DNA from: Glossina fuscipes
Lineage: Eukaryota > Arthropoda > Insecta > Diptera > Glossinidae
DNA: 64,000 nucleotides
Assembly (NCBI RefSeq): GCF_014805625.2
Contig: NW_023998567.1
Coordinates: forward strand, 675,547-739,546
Reading direction: 5' to 3'
In this document: positions 31,727 through 43,159 of the stretch, one piece after another
How the letters are laid out: every line of letters begins with the position of its first letter
How positions within the stretch are numbered: position 1 is the first letter of the stretch
Notes under the pieces: generated by a model
Told to the model about the DNA's origin: nothing
The model's database searches: none
Seen by the model: only the letters and a program-made list of their open reading frames with translations
Program-made: the position numbers and the translations under genes

Positions 31727-31860
31727 ATGGGAATATCCGAATTTGGGGGTAGGAAGGTAGAACGAATTTTTGAATTTAGGCCCCTAACATTTTGATAAAT
31801 GAGAGAAAATGAGCCTGAGGAAATATTTAGTTTTTTAAAAGGCGTTGGAGTCAGCATATT
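31727..31860 (-). mobile_element. Jockey fragment with internal deletion
   Basis: It joins a piece matching 6668-6692 of copy A (CCGAATTTGGGGG) to a piece matching 6922-7010 (GTAGAACGAATTTTTGAATT through GAAATATTTAGTTTT), skipping about 230 bp of the endonuclease. Confidence 0.7.
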
Positions 31861-32985
31861 AAAGGTGCGTTGGTGAAATTCGTGGACGGATCTTTTCGAA
31901 ATTGATCTGAACTTGTCTGTTCGTCTACCTATCCTCTATTCTTGTATTCATCTTACAAGTTTCAATTATTGAGATATTTTGATGAAGCTTAATAAATACA
32001 TCGAAGGCTCAAGGACGAGCCGGTTTTTGACCCCTTTCGTTATTTGAATGACTGCAGGATGTGGTAGCGCATTCAATGATGGGCCGTGGTCCGCAGTAGT
32101 TTTTTTCGCTTGTTATTGATAGCGTTTCATACGATTTTAAAGCACATAAAGTGGCCCTAAAATGGGATAGTAATGTCGAAATACATTTGAATATCTTTAT
32201 TGAGACTAAATTCAAGTTCAGGGTAAGCTTGCTGACGATCTGACGCTGACAATAAACAAATAAGGTTGGAGGCTTGTTCCCAAACGCTTTCATATATTTT
32301 TTCTCACCTGAGGTGCAGTGGAATCAGTTAAATGATTTCTTGATCGATATCCACAAAAAGATGTAAATTTGTATAAAAATTTCAAACATGTGAGAATAAG
32401 CGCATATGTTTTCTTACACTTCTCAATAAAAATTGCCTGCATCTGAGAATAAGCGTATTATGATGTACTTGTATTTACTTTGGATTGTATTTCAGAAAAG
32501 TAAATATCGCATTTTAAGACATTTTTTTCCTCTGTATTAGTTTGGGCGCACCAGTAATACCTATACCTTTAATGAGCTGTGGTTCATAATTTCTGACAGA
32601 TAGTTTCTACGCTTGCTATAAAACGATGCACACAAAAGTAGTTCGTACCAAAACTCCTCGTGATGTCAAGGTACCTTTAAATGTTCACATACAACACGAT
32701 GCGCTGGTATCCAATTAAAAATTGCCATAATTTTATGGTAAATGCTTTGTTGTTGCAAAGGTTAGCAAACATTTAAAATGAAAGGAAGGCGCATATACAA
32801 CCAAAAGAATTCCATTACCTTTGATTAACAAATGGAAGAAAAATAAACCTGGATAATGAATAATAATCAAGCAGTGTAAATTTAATTAAATTAAATTTTT
32901 TTTTCTTTTTTTTTAATAAATATAAAATAAAAAACAAAGGAAAGCATAATCTTTAATAGAACAAAAGCAAGGAACCGAAAAAATT

Positions 32986-33114
32986 ATTAATGATTATTAG
33001 TAGTCAAGCGTAATCATGAATAGATTCAGGGATTTTGTGTCTATTTCATACGGTCTCTGAACATTGTTCATGCCCAGAAAATATTAACGATTATTAGTAG
33101 TCAAGCGTAATCAT
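32986..33114 (+). repeat. direct repeat pair of 32 bp
   Basis: ATTAA(T/C)GATTATTAGTAG followed by TCAAGCGTAATCAT occurs at 32986-33017 and 33083-33114, with one mismatch and 97-bp spacing. Confidence 0.7.
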
Positions 33115-33771
33115 CAATGGAGGGCTTCGCGAACCTAGCGAATATCTAATAAGAACCTAATTTTCATTTCAATAACTATCGTAACTCCCCTGAAACTAGC
33201 AGAAGTGTAGGTAGTTCTCTGACTCTGAAGACATTTTATAAGGAATCATTGCTAATTATGGATGCAAATAAGAAGATTAAGTTAAACATAATGTAGAAAT
33301 AATTTTAGAAGAGTTCTCGATATACTTGAGCGATCAAGTTTGAAAATAAGCCTGATTTTCTGTCACAGGTCTATCTGCCTCGAAAAAAAGAAATATATAT
33401 TCATTAATAATACATAGGAATTGCAATTAATTCAATCGGAAATTTTGAAAGATGATACTAACCGGCTTACTGTCACTTCCGTCAAGTGCGCTTTCGAGCT
33501 ATTGAGTGAACGTAAATTTTTTTCAGTGATTTAAAAACATACGAAACTTTCGGAAGCCTTTCATCGTGACGAGGAACGTATGAAAAAGGATTTGAAAAAA
33601 TTTCAATGAAATCCGTAAACAATTAAAAAAAAAGAATAAAACAAACAATTAAAGAAAAAGAATAAAAAAAAAAAATATTTGTTGTTATGTTTTCTAAAGC
33701 TTTATGTTGTTCACTTAATATTATTATCGTTTCCTAATTTTTTCTATAATCACGCATAATAGTTGTGTAAA

Positions 33772-33835
33772 TACGAGTTTTGTAACAAAATAAGTTGTAA
33801 TCATACGAGTTTTGTAACAAAATAAGTTGTAATCA
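33772..33835 (+). repeat. perfect tandem duplication of 32 bp
   Basis: The unit beginning TACGAGTTTTGTAACAAAAT occurs twice without mismatch at 33772-33803 and 33804-33835, so the event is recent or the unit is preserved. Confidence 0.9.
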
Positions 33836-34449
33836 TTTGTTTTTTTAGAAGATCGTATGTTATTGTGAAAAATCACTATAGAAGAATTGTTAAAATCCAA
33901 CTCAGTGAAACAATTAATCATTTTAAAGTTAAAATGTTAACAACACATGCTTTTCAACATACACAACTTCATCATCATCATCAGCATAGGGGCAGTACGT
34001 CAAACGAATTCGATAAGATTACTAACTTAAATAAGGTAATTATTTGATTTTGTTTTAACCACAACTTCTTATGAATTTTTTATGTTTTTTTTTTTTTGCT
34101 ATTTTTAAAGTCTTGATTGTTTTTTGATCAGGGATAATATTTATAAAGGAGGAATAATTAATGCATTCACTTATAAGTATAAATTAATATCTGAAGTCGT
34201 ATTTCTATTAATTTAGTAAGGAAGCTTTGAAGTGAAGCACTTTAAACATTATCACTTTCGGGAAAGTTTGCCCTAAGCCAGATTTCGTGATTTTGCTGAA
34301 AAACATTGGCATTACCTTCAGAAGCATTGCTTGCACGATGTTAAAGCATGATAAGCGGAAAAACTTTTACTTGGTTTCACTGCAAGTGAAGTGATGATGA
34401 CAAAATATTTTTACGTATAAATTAGTCCTTAAAACGAGTGGGCACTATA

Positions 34450-34840
34450 GTGGTCCCACTGGCGGCCAGCCATTGAATACTCTACACCACAGTTTGCCTT
34501 TTAATGTATTTTCAAAATAAAGCGTTTTATGGGAAACGGTTGAAAAAGTGATCCGATCCAAATCCTTTTTAATAGAATTCGTCCTAGGGCCAGGAACAAA
34601 TCGGTGCCCCAAATCTTATCGAAATACTTCAAAGATTGCGGCCCACAGTTTGAAAAGAACAAAACAAATGGTTACACGGATAGACGGATGGCCAGAAAGA
34701 CAAGCTTGCGTTCAGAATCACTTTCTGAATCGGTCAATAAAAACAATAAAGTAGTTCTATCGGGTGTTGCATACATCCGCATAAAGTTAATATACTCTTA
34801 TATCCTGAGGGTAGAAAGAATAGAAGCACACAATGTAAAC
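34450..34840 (+). repeat. probable diverged interspersed repeat
   Basis: It carries ACGGATAGACGGATGGCCAG and ends in ATAAAGTTAATATACTCTTA plus TATCCTGAGGGTA. This resembles the downstream part of the common fly intergenic repeat also represented near 28.1 and 19.3 kb. Assignment is by general look only. Confidence 0.35.
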
Positions 34841-35499
34841 AAATGAAAATGCATATACCAATTCTGCCAAATTCAGCTCTAATCTGTCAAAACACAAAGA
34901 GGTGAAATCATGTACAAACTTATTGTCAGCTTATTGCTTAACAACTAGCTTACTGCTATGTTTGATTGAATGTCTACTCAACATGCACCCAGGTACGCGT
35001 GATTCATCCACCGTTAGGTACGTGAGTGCAATGTTTCCAATATTGTTCTTCGGCACTGGTTTTTTTCTTGTACGTTTCTTAACCTAGGTGTACAATACTT
35101 CGCATCCGTTTCTACAGTGTTATACCATTTATATAGAGTAAGTATATTTTTCCTGTTTATGTGTGTTTATGCATGTTTATACATATGTGTTTATATGCGT
35201 GGCATGTGTGCTCCTACATCTCTATACCTTTTTGCACAGTTTATACCTGCGTATATGTTTGCATGGCCTAACGGCGTTTATACATTGTTTCTACAGTTTA
35301 TGCGTTTTCGCATGATCGCATGTGCTCATACATGTTAAAGATTTTCTTTCGCCTAACAGCGTTTATATAGTAATATGTAATGTTATATATGTTTCTATAT
35401 TTTACTCTTTTATCCATAGTGTGTGTGTTTATCCCTTTTAAAGCATACAGCTTTCTGTATGTTGATATGGCCTAACAGTAATATACATTTCGACCCTTC

Positions 35500-35755
35500 T
35501 CTAAATGGTTTTCTATCAGTTTCGTACAGATTCTGAACATATTTTATATTCGTGTGTGTGTTCATATATTGTAGTGATTTTCTACAGATTATATACAGAT
35601 TCCATGCATCTTTTTAAGCTCGTGTGAGTGTTCATATATTATAGTGATCTTATATAGATTTTATGCAGATTCTGTACATATTTTATGCTCAAGTGTGTGT
35701 TCACATATTGTACTGATTTTATACAGATTTTGTACATTTTAACCCTTTTATACAT
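35500..35755 (+). repeat. 70-bp tandem repeat, three copies plus a partial one
   Basis: Copies start at 35551 (CGTGTGTGTGTTCATATATT), 35621 (CGTGTGAGTGTTCATATATT) and about 35690 (CAAGTGTGTGTTCACATATT). Each runs through TAGTGAT, CAGATT and TACATATTTTAT-like parts. A partial copy precedes them. The flank at 35140-35340 is a looser GTGTTTAT/ATACAT array. Confidence 0.75.
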
Positions 35756-35914
35756 ATTTTCTGCACGCGTGCGTGTGTATTTATACAATCTTTGTGAAAT
35801 GTTTTGTAAGTTTTGCAGTTTATGCGGTTAACCTAGGGCCAGAGGCGGCTGATCGTGTTCCCTACCCAGAGGTATTTAGGTTTTCGCGCGAACGGCGGAA
35901 CTGGACTGAATGTT

Positions 35915-35985
35915 GCCAGTGTCTATGGGTAGACGTTTAAGCGGACGGACCGGTTATTAGTAAGGAAGCAAACGCTTCCTTACAA
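35915..35985 (+). repeat. short module shared with 31555-31640
   Basis: See the partner copy: GTGTCTATGGGTAGACG and GTAAGGAAGCAAACGCTTCC. The latter part is itself an inverted repeat (GGAAGC...GCTTCC). Confidence 0.4.
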
Positions 35986-36299
35986 AAGTTAATATTTATA
36001 CACGAATCTTAGTGTTATTGTTCTTATTGGAGGTTATATCTTTTCTTTTTGGTACACACCAATTTATTTTATTTTTAATTATTTTTTTTTTAGATTTTGA
36101 CATATATGTTAAGGACTAACTTTGTTTCAAAAATTTTCATTTAGTTACAATTATATTTCTTTTTATTTGCGGAGTTGATACTGGATTGATAAGCTGTCAA
36201 CGGACTGCATCAGTTACGGAAATGCTGACTTAAGATCTGTTAGTAAGTTTAATGACTGTAAGAATAAGGTTACTGGTAATTTTTATACTTGGTTGTGTT

Positions 36300-36600
36300 T
36301 AAGTCGATGGGTGGAGGACGTAACTCGCGAGGAGCAATCTCCTGCATTATTTGTATTCTTTGATAATGGAATCGAATTGTTCTTTCTACCGGCCGTATAT
36401 AGCTGCTGATCTACGGGTTTTCCTTCTTGAATTACCCACACCGCACGTTTCAATTAGCGCGCCGTTCATCATTAATATGCAACATGGCTTGCTGGTCGCT
36501 CTTTGAATAATTAACCATCAACGTACCCGTCAACCTTCACACCAGGTAGTTGCTCTTCTGAATGTGTTTTCTTTTTACGAATCTGCGTCTATTATTACTG
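36300..36600 (-). pseudogene. copia pol region after integrase
   Basis: The minus strand has an open, polar stretch containing QEGKPVDQQLYTAGRKNNS, in the place of the hydrophilic linker between integrase and RT of copia elements. The RT itself is not found below 36.3 kb. Family membership is inferred from position. Confidence 0.3.
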
Positions 36601-37059
36601 GTAACACACTATTGTTATCGTTTGCTATGAGTGTAGATAGTCTGCAAATTCGTCCTATGTTAAGAGGACTCCCCCACTTATGCTACACTTTTTTTCTTTA
36701 GCCATTGCTAGTGAGTGCAGCAGATAAAGCGTCTTAAGGGTAAGGTCCAACTGCCTACTCGCTTTCTTATGAAAAGCGTAAGGTTAAGTTCTGGTCGCAA
36801 TGAATGCTGTAATGCTTTTTTTATATGCTTGTTGTGTTGCAGTTTTGAACAGCTCCTATGGTATGCCAAAAAGGAAACACCAAAAATCGAACAGAAGCTG
36901 CGTCTTACCCGAGAATGAATTTAGGAGCACTTTCAAAAACAGGCGCGCTTTAAGTATCCACATTGAACTCTCATAATCAGATCTCCTTAAGAAGATTTGT
37001 ATCGAAATTTGTGCAAGCAAATTTGTGAAGCAGCTACTTCGCTAAACGCCGATTACGTA

Positions 37060-37320
37060 TATAAGCTGTTGTATATGCAGCTTCAGCCCATAAACATGAC
37101 CTTACGTGCAACAAGCTATTTCAATTGTGGTTCGATTTGCTCGTTCTGCTATTCCGTTCTACTGAGATGTGTAGCACACCGTCAAATCATGCCTTATACC
37201 ATTCGTCGTTAAGAAATTCGCAAGCGTTTTGTCGATATATTCTTTACCGTTACCACTGCGTACAATGTTTATACGGGTTCTAATAGGTGGTTCAGCTATT
37301 TCTTTCTATTGTTTGAATAA
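37060..37320 (-). pseudogene. copia integrase core fragment
   Basis: The minus strand contains NGKEYIDKTLANFLTTNGIR followed by HDLTVCYTSQ, a stop, and NGIAERANRT. This is the D..GGEY...NG(V/I)AER block of copia integrases, with its catalytic Glu in NGIAER. A stop splits the motif and the upstream catalytic Asp region is degraded. Confidence 0.65.
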
Positions 37321-37930
37321 ATCGAATGCTTTCGATTCATGCTTTAAAATTTAAATTGTCATATAACCTCTTCGTCCTATGAAAGAATTCGAAAAAGCAG
37401 AAAATTCTACATTGAATTTGCAAGGCAAATCAAAGGGAAATGCGGTGTTTCGGTCAATTTTTCAATTCTGATTGGGATGTTGGCAAAAATTTTTTTTGGG
37501 GGTTTGGATAAAGGAGTGGTTGAACAGCTGGGTGGCAAGCGCGCTAAAAGTATTTTGAGGCGTGAACCTCTTGATACTGGTCAAATCTTGATGACTTGCC
37601 AAACTGCTTGTTAACAGTTGTACATAATGCACAAGCTTTGCGTTCATAATCGTCTTTTATACTTGAATTAATATCTTTGTTGCTTAAAATTCAGCTGTCC
37701 AAAACTTGAGTGCCGTATAAGTATCTGTGACGTTTTAAGATCTCCCATCGTCGTCAAAAGGTTTTCTTGCTTATCGAATTCAACAGACAATATGGGATTT
37801 CGAAAACTCCAAAGAAAAATCTAGAGTCTTTTTAACAATAACAAATTTATTTCTAAATCAAATAGATAACCTTCCGTAAACCGTTACTATGAAAAGCTAC
37901 ATCACTTAGATGTCTGTGACAATCGCTTTT

Positions 37931-38173
37931 TCAGATGTTGCAAACATTTTCGAACAACTTTTTTATATTTGAAAACTCACTGTGTTCTTGACACGTGCGG
38001 AAAGATGCGATACTGTCAAGGATCCAGTAGCCACTGCTTTTTCTTGATGTATTACTCACTGCCGTTGTAAGTGAAAGGTGACTTTTGATTTTATCACTTT
38101 TACATTCTGATTTTATATGTCCTCTCTTTCCACATTGGTAGCACCAAGTGTTCAAATTTTTCGATAGCTTCAT
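37931..38173 (-). pseudogene. copia gag zinc knuckle and protease start
   Basis: The 80-codon frame begins with the knuckle CYQCGKRGHIKSECKSD (C-x2-C-x4-H-x4-C intact). It then reads GYWILDSIASFRTC, where copia proteases have W-I-L-D-S-G-A. The catalytic Asp remains but Gly is changed to Ile, so the protease would be inactive. Confidence 0.7.
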
Positions 38174-38349
38174 TGTTTCTGTTTGCCGAATTATGAATTA
38201 TTATTGTTATTATTTCTGGTCAATTGCAAAAATTTTCCATTTCGCTAGGAAGACTGCATAGAAACAGGATGGTGTGCATATCATTGGCACTTTAGTTTTT
38301 TTTAATTCGTCACAATATCACAAACTAGTTTGCTTTGTTTAACTAATTT

Positions 38350-38574
38350 TTAACTGATATCAAACTGCAATCGTACCAACCTTTTAAGTAGGTTTACCTT
38401 ACTAACCGGTCCCTGTGTTTGGCATAAGTTTCTGAATACTTTCCAGGCTTCGTTTGTCTTTACACCTTTCCTTGCATGGTTTCCTTCCACATCTCCTTTT
38501 GAATTCATATGTTTTTCGTCTACTTCTTCTACACCTCCTTTTGAATTCATATGTTTTTCATATATTTCTTCCAC
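38350..38574 (-). pseudogene. copia gag segment with internal repeat
   Basis: The C-half (EAWKVFRNLCQTQGPVSKVN, then LLKRLVRLQF) matches the conserved E-A-W...K-x-x-L-x-x-R-L motif of copia gag. The N-half is an array of a roughly 15-residue unit containing EKHMNSKG, encoded by a 45-bp DNA repeat at about 38480-38585. The array looks secondary, since normal gag lacks it. Confidence 0.6.
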
Positions 38575-38715
38575 ACCTCCTTTTGAATTGTGAACAATTT
38601 TCTATATTTCTTCAAACGTTCATTCGTAGTCAACTTGTGTTCTAGTGCATGTTTTCTTTTTGCTAAGCTGGTTATCGCGGATACCGTGTGTGGAACTCTA
38701 GATTTCAAATCCTAT

Positions 38716-38991
38716 GAAATGAAAAATCTGCCAACGCCTGGGTCGTACTGCAAAATGTGCAATGACGCACTATCTTGTGCTAACTTTGGTCTTCCTACAA
38801 ATGCTGAAAGCTGTTTGCGTAGTTTCTGTATAAATTGCAACGACCATTTAGACATTCGGCGTTATAAAAACAATGCCCACGTTATGCACAAATGCGTGAA
38901 ATTCTACAAATCAAAACAGAAAATTAATGTTGATGGGCGAAGGGTGACGCAAGTACCGGGAAATAAACCCAACTGGAATCGAAAGAGTTAA
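38716..38991 (+). pseudogene. ORF1 (gag) zinc-knuckle segment of the I-like element
   Basis: The frame is open from 38590, but the first ATG is at about 38716. It holds CKMCNDALSCANFG, ESCLRSFCINCNDHLD and HKCVKFYKS: the spacing resembles the chained CCHC knuckles of I-type gag proteins that bind element RNA. It could be mistaken for a secreted Cys-rich protein because the upstream in-frame residues are hydrophobic. Its place directly before the endonuclease argues for gag. Confidence 0.55.
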
Positions 38992-39229
38992 CAAAAGTAA
39001 TACCTATGCTCCATATTCAATCTTTTATCCTTCAATCAAGGTTCAATGTCGAATTATTTACATGTACCCAATCGTTTCATTTCAAATGTACGCAATAACC
39101 TAATTACCGGTTATTCTGCTGGTAAGAATAAATTATTTACTCAAAATTCCTATAGGGGGACACTGTCGACGGAGACGCTGACATGGCAAGTTAACCACCT
39201 ACCTATCACTCCGTTTTCATATCGTTACA

Positions 39230-39790
39230 ATTAAATGAAGTTTTCAAAATTCTACAATAGAATATTGAGGGACTTATTAACAATTTATGCACTCATAAGT
39301 GATTTTAACCCGCCCTCTACATATCTTCAAAAGACGCATTGTAGAAGTTCTTTCAATCCAATTACTCTCAAATCATATACTGGATACTTTATGAATGGTG
39401 ATCAAAATTCATATTCCAAACAAGGAATTGGTGTTTTTATAAAATCCAATATCCTTCATAAACTTTCGCTCTATATCCAACTTTTGCAATAGTTTTTTCA
39501 ACAAGCGCTTCATAATTTATTCTCCGATATACGAAAACGATTTTATCAGTTGGACCACCATCTGGGGCTCAACAGGGAACAACAATCGTAGTAATGTTAG
39601 AAAAGGCCTTCATTGAAAGTAATCTTCACATTTTAAATGATGGACCACCGACGCATTTTGCAACTGCCCCCCGTTTTTTGTATATTGATTTAATACATTA
39701 CTGCCATATATTGCCGTTTCTTCCTGGTCTATTTCTGATTATCTAGATAACAGTGATCACTTCCCAATCACAATCAATCTTAAGCTTTCA
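39230..39790 (+). pseudogene. I-like element endonuclease remnant
   Basis: Broken pieces include a NIEGLINNL start-like block near 39260, an IGVFIKSN stretch (39420-39450), and near 39610-39690 ESNLHILNDGPPTHF. Finally, an SDYLDNSDHFPITI-like end is readable with frameshifts near 39735-39780. The S-D-H triad at the end is the hallmark of AP-like endonucleases. Confidence 0.55.
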
Positions 39791-40329
39791 AACACCTCTT
39801 TTACTCCGACAAAACAAGTTAAATTCCTCCTAGATAAAGCGGGTTGGATTGATTCTTTCCAAGCAAGCCGAGTCATTTCTGGATTCAAGGCCAATTAACG
39901 GGATTTACAACCATGATGCTGCTATTTTGGATTTATGGCACCGCTTTCAAAGATGTCCTGATCATGATCATTTGTTTTTATATGAAAATCCAGGGCACAC
40001 AGTTTTTAATTTTTTCGAAAAGAATTTACAGAAACACTTCAAAGAAAATTTTTTGTAACAAAATCAACGGATTCAGTGGGACTTCAAATGCGAACAAAAT
40101 TTCTGCCATCTCCACTCCTAACGGAACTATAACTGACGCAGATGAGATTTCTAATTATTTTGGAAAAGATTGGTGTGAATACTCCTCTCACAGCAAGTTC
40201 TCCAGTGCCTTTATCGAAAATAAAAGACCTCCAATTTCTCTTTCGAATGTTATTGACAGATGTACCATGTTCCTGAAAAATTGTATATCAGCGTTAAAAC
40301 TTGAAAGTTGTCTTAGTGTAGATCGCATT

Positions 40330-41120
40330 TCATACTAAACGATCAGTGCTTTGTCTTATTCAAATAAAAAAGAATTACTGGACCTATACAATACGGTGTT
40401 TTTGACTAGCCACATTCCCTACATGTAGAAGCTGGCGGCACTTATTCCAATTCCAAAGTCTACAAATGTGTCCATTGCATCGGAATATCTCCCAATCTCT
40501 CTTTCGCCTTGCCTGTCAAAAGTATTGGAAAAGATTATGGCATCTAGATTATCTTGGTTTCTTAAGTCCAAGAACCTGATTATAAAACAACAAGTAGGTT
40601 TCAAGTGGTGTAGAGGGTGCATCGACACTCTGTTACATATTGATTATTTTACGACCAAAGCAATTTCGAGAAAGCATTTGACAGAGTTGGTTTTTATGTT
40701 ATTTTAAACCTCATGAAATCATGGAATGTTGGACCCAAATTCTTCGTCTACATCAAATCATTCATGTCGCATCGGCAGTTTAGAGTTAGATTTAGCAATC
40801 ATCTCTTTGATTCTTTTCCACTAATGAATGTCATTCCACAAGAATCTCCTCTCTCCGTCACGCTTGTTCAGATCGCTTTCAATGAAATTAACAAAATTCT
40901 TTGTCGTATACTCAGAATTGAACATCGTCTCTATACAGACGATGTATAAATTTTAACTACAAAAAGAGATAGCACAAAGGCAATCAACATCTTCGAATCA
41001 ATTGTACGAAAGGTCTCCACATGGGTAAACTCAGCAGGCGCTAAAATTTCAATACAAAAATAAAAAAACAAATGCACATTTGTCGAAAGCAAATATATAA
41101 TGCAGGAAATTGGCTGACGC
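40330..41120 (+). pseudogene. I-like element reverse transcriptase
   Basis: 40468-40707 contains SEYLPISLSPCLSKVLEKIM, LKSKNLIIKQQVGFKWCRG and DTLLHIDYF, the fingers and start of the palm. 40713-40949 contains FVYIKSFMSHRQFRVRFSNH, NVIPQESPLSVTL (in place of the IPQGSPLS motif) and HRLYTDDV, where the Y-A-D-D box reads Y-T-D-D. Stops after TDDV and between frames inactivate it. Confidence 0.75.
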
Positions 41121-41770
41121 ATATTAATGACTTACCACTACAAAATGTGCAGATGCTCAATGTTCTCGGACTCACGTTTTTCAAAAATTTCGTTAAAAAA
41201 CGCGGTCTTCAGTTAAAAAATTTTATTATAACAAGAGTGAAGTTCATGCAATACGTTGCTCGGAAAATCCATGCGTACATTAACACGATTGGTTATCCTA
41301 CAAAAATGCTTGTTTTAAGCAAGATTGGCTATGGTTTGATAATTTATGGCAACAGCTGCATCCTTAAACCGGTCTATCACCAAGGCCGTAGAGCAAGTTG
41401 CTAAACTTTTCGGACTACGTCCTCAAATAATACTATAATTGAAACTGGTCTCCCAGCTTTAGAATGTAGACTTTATAAGTTAAACGCTAAAATAGACCTC
41501 AAGCTTCTTACTTCAAACAAATCTATTCTCGGTGCAGATGTGACAAAGATTATTATTGCCAAGAAAATTCGAAAGTAATCATCTGCATTTGTCTATTATT
41601 TGTTCGTCGCAAAGGAATTGAACATTCCCTTAAAAATTTTCCGCTACTTTGGTCTTAAACCTCCATGGACTTTGAAAAGCTACTCCTTTGACATTTTCCT
41701 TTCTACGTACAAGAAAGACACACCAAATTTCGTCTTCACTAATCTAATTGCTGAAAAAACTCAAATAACA

Positions 41771-42111
41771 GTTGGAGTCTTTTATATACAGATGGCTCTA
41801 AATCCTTCGGTCTGCCAGCTGCTTGTGAAGTGATAGATGCTTCAGGGCAGGTTCTTCTGAATCACATATTTCACGAAAATGCTTCAAGTTTCACAGCCGA
41901 AGCCAGAGCTATCCTTCACGCTGCGAAGCTTTCCCATAGAAGTAAACTCAAAACCGTCATTGTTACTGATAGTTTGTCTGCATTAAAAGCTATTCGGAAT
42001 CCCTCGATTAACATTTTTTGGTTACCAAGCCAACGAATTTATTGGCAAATGAGCAAACTGATCAAGCGCCGAAGTATGCTGCTTCTACATCCCTATATCA
42101 TTAAAAATTAG
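41771..42111 (+). pseudogene. I-like element RNase H domain
   Basis: A YTDG-type start near 41785 is followed after a frameshift by the 41830-42111 frame: NASSFTAEARAILHAAKL carries the catalytic Glu and VTDSLSALKAIRNPS the catalytic Asp. This domain removes RNA from the RNA-DNA hybrid. Its presence separates this element from the Jockey copies, which lack RNase H. Confidence 0.7.
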
Positions 42112-42289
42112 GCATTTAAAGATACATTAAAAAAAAGGCAAAGAGAAAATTATGAAGGGAATTCTACAATATTATCATCAACGCTACTCTTCTATTAAAC
42201 CTCAATTAATGCCAAATTTACATTCAAGAAATCTTGAGAAAATCAAGATGAAAAACTTTTCGAAAAATTCGTCTTGGCCATATAGTTGC

Positions 42290-42460
42290 AACTCACCAAT
42301 GGATATTAAAGAAGTCTTCTTCCCCCATCTGCAGTTGTGAAGAAATTCTCACTACAAAGTACATTCTTTGTGACTGCCCTAACTTTCCCTTTGCTAGATG
42401 TATTGCATTTGGTGTAACATCGTATGGAAGTCCTGAAACCAACTGCAGAATGCAATATTA
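42290..42460 (+). pseudogene. C-terminal Cys/His motif of the I-like element
   Basis: CSCEEILTTKYILCDCPNF is read in a frame shifted from the RNase H. It matches the C-x-C...ILT...H(Y)...DCP-F zinc motif that ends pol of such elements; the His is Tyr here. Confidence 0.6.
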
Positions 42461-42479
42461 ACACAATATATTATTTTAT

Positions 42480-43155
42480 TAAAACTATTAGGTTTAATAT
42501 CTAAAGTTATTTTCTAACAGATAGGCTGTGTGCGCTTAATGTCTTTTTTTTTTTTGTCTAAGGGTTCATTTCATTAGACTTATCAATCATCTTTTTCGGG
42601 CATCATGACGGCACCACTTTTTGTGTAACATAAGTTGTCTGTCTTGTTCTCAATGTCGGCTCAAACGGCGGTGTTCATTTAGAGACTATTGTATAATATT
42701 ACTAGACAAGGATCGGAGGCTGGGTAAACGGATGTATGTGAACTTACTGAGCTAGCTAGCTCGGGATATATGGGGTTAGCGAAAGAAGTTAAATTTGGTC
42801 CTGCTGGCATTCCTCGGACGATTACACTTAAAAGAATAACACGCACTTATCCTTAAACGAGAACGTGAACGGACGGAAATTACTTTACCGAAAGGGCGTA
42901 CCCTGAGCTCTGCGCATTTCTTTGTCCTACACTACCTAATAGTCTCCTTCAGCTCATGATGTCTGTGGGAGACCCCGAAGTTGGACCCGAAGACTAAGCT
43001 ATGTTTTTATTACCAGAAAAAAATGTAACAAATTTTTTCTATTTTCTTTTTCTAATTGATAAGAGATGTCTTTTTTATTTTTGGTTAAATAAAAAAAATA
43101 AAAGATAATTACATTTATATTTATACAAACTTTTGAATGTTCAAAAGGATTAAAT
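42480..43155. other. unassigned stretch
   Basis: The part from about 42560 to 43000 is more GC-balanced than its flanks, but no motif was recognised. A poly(T) run lies at 42545-42556. Confidence 0.3.
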
Positions 43156-43159
43156 ATTG

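Larger units (their letters stand above)
31861..34190. other. AT-rich stretch without recognised genes
   Basis: Two small repeats are listed separately. The frame at 32009-32293 (minus) and others show no family resemblance. Poly(A) and poly(T) runs are frequent (32897, 33640-33680). Confidence 0.35.
36300..38585 (-). mobile_element. copia-type retrotransposon relic, antisense
   Basis: In minus-strand order: gag C-half (38574-38350), CCHC knuckle and protease (38173-37931), an unassigned stretch (37930-37330), integrase core (37320-37060), and a region after integrase to about 36300. The 5' end is cut by the I-like element at 38.6 kb. Stops and frameshifts are frequent. No LTR was identified. 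Confidence 0.7.
38640..42470 (+). mobile_element. I-like non-LTR retrotransposon with RNase H
   Basis: Ordered plus-strand pieces give a gag zinc-knuckle ORF1, endonuclease, RT, RNase H and C-terminal zinc motif. This architecture is that of the I superfamily. The 5' end abuts the copia relic near 38.6 kb and the 3' end lies near 42470, with no clear A-tail. Many frameshifts are present; no ORF is whole. Confidence 0.75.

Noticed and set aside
35110..35345. CRISPR-like or coding interpretation of the GTGTTTAT/ATACAT region
   Set aside because: Units are irregular with no spacers of constant length; it is simple-sequence DNA.
38454..38645. Plus-strand Leu/Phe repeat protein
   Set aside because: It is the complement of the repeat in the copia gag on the minus strand.
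38590..38991. Secreted Cys-rich protein with signal peptide
   Set aside because: Cys/His spacing and position just before an endonuclease fit the gag zinc knuckles of the I-like element better, and the hydrophobic start has no ATG.
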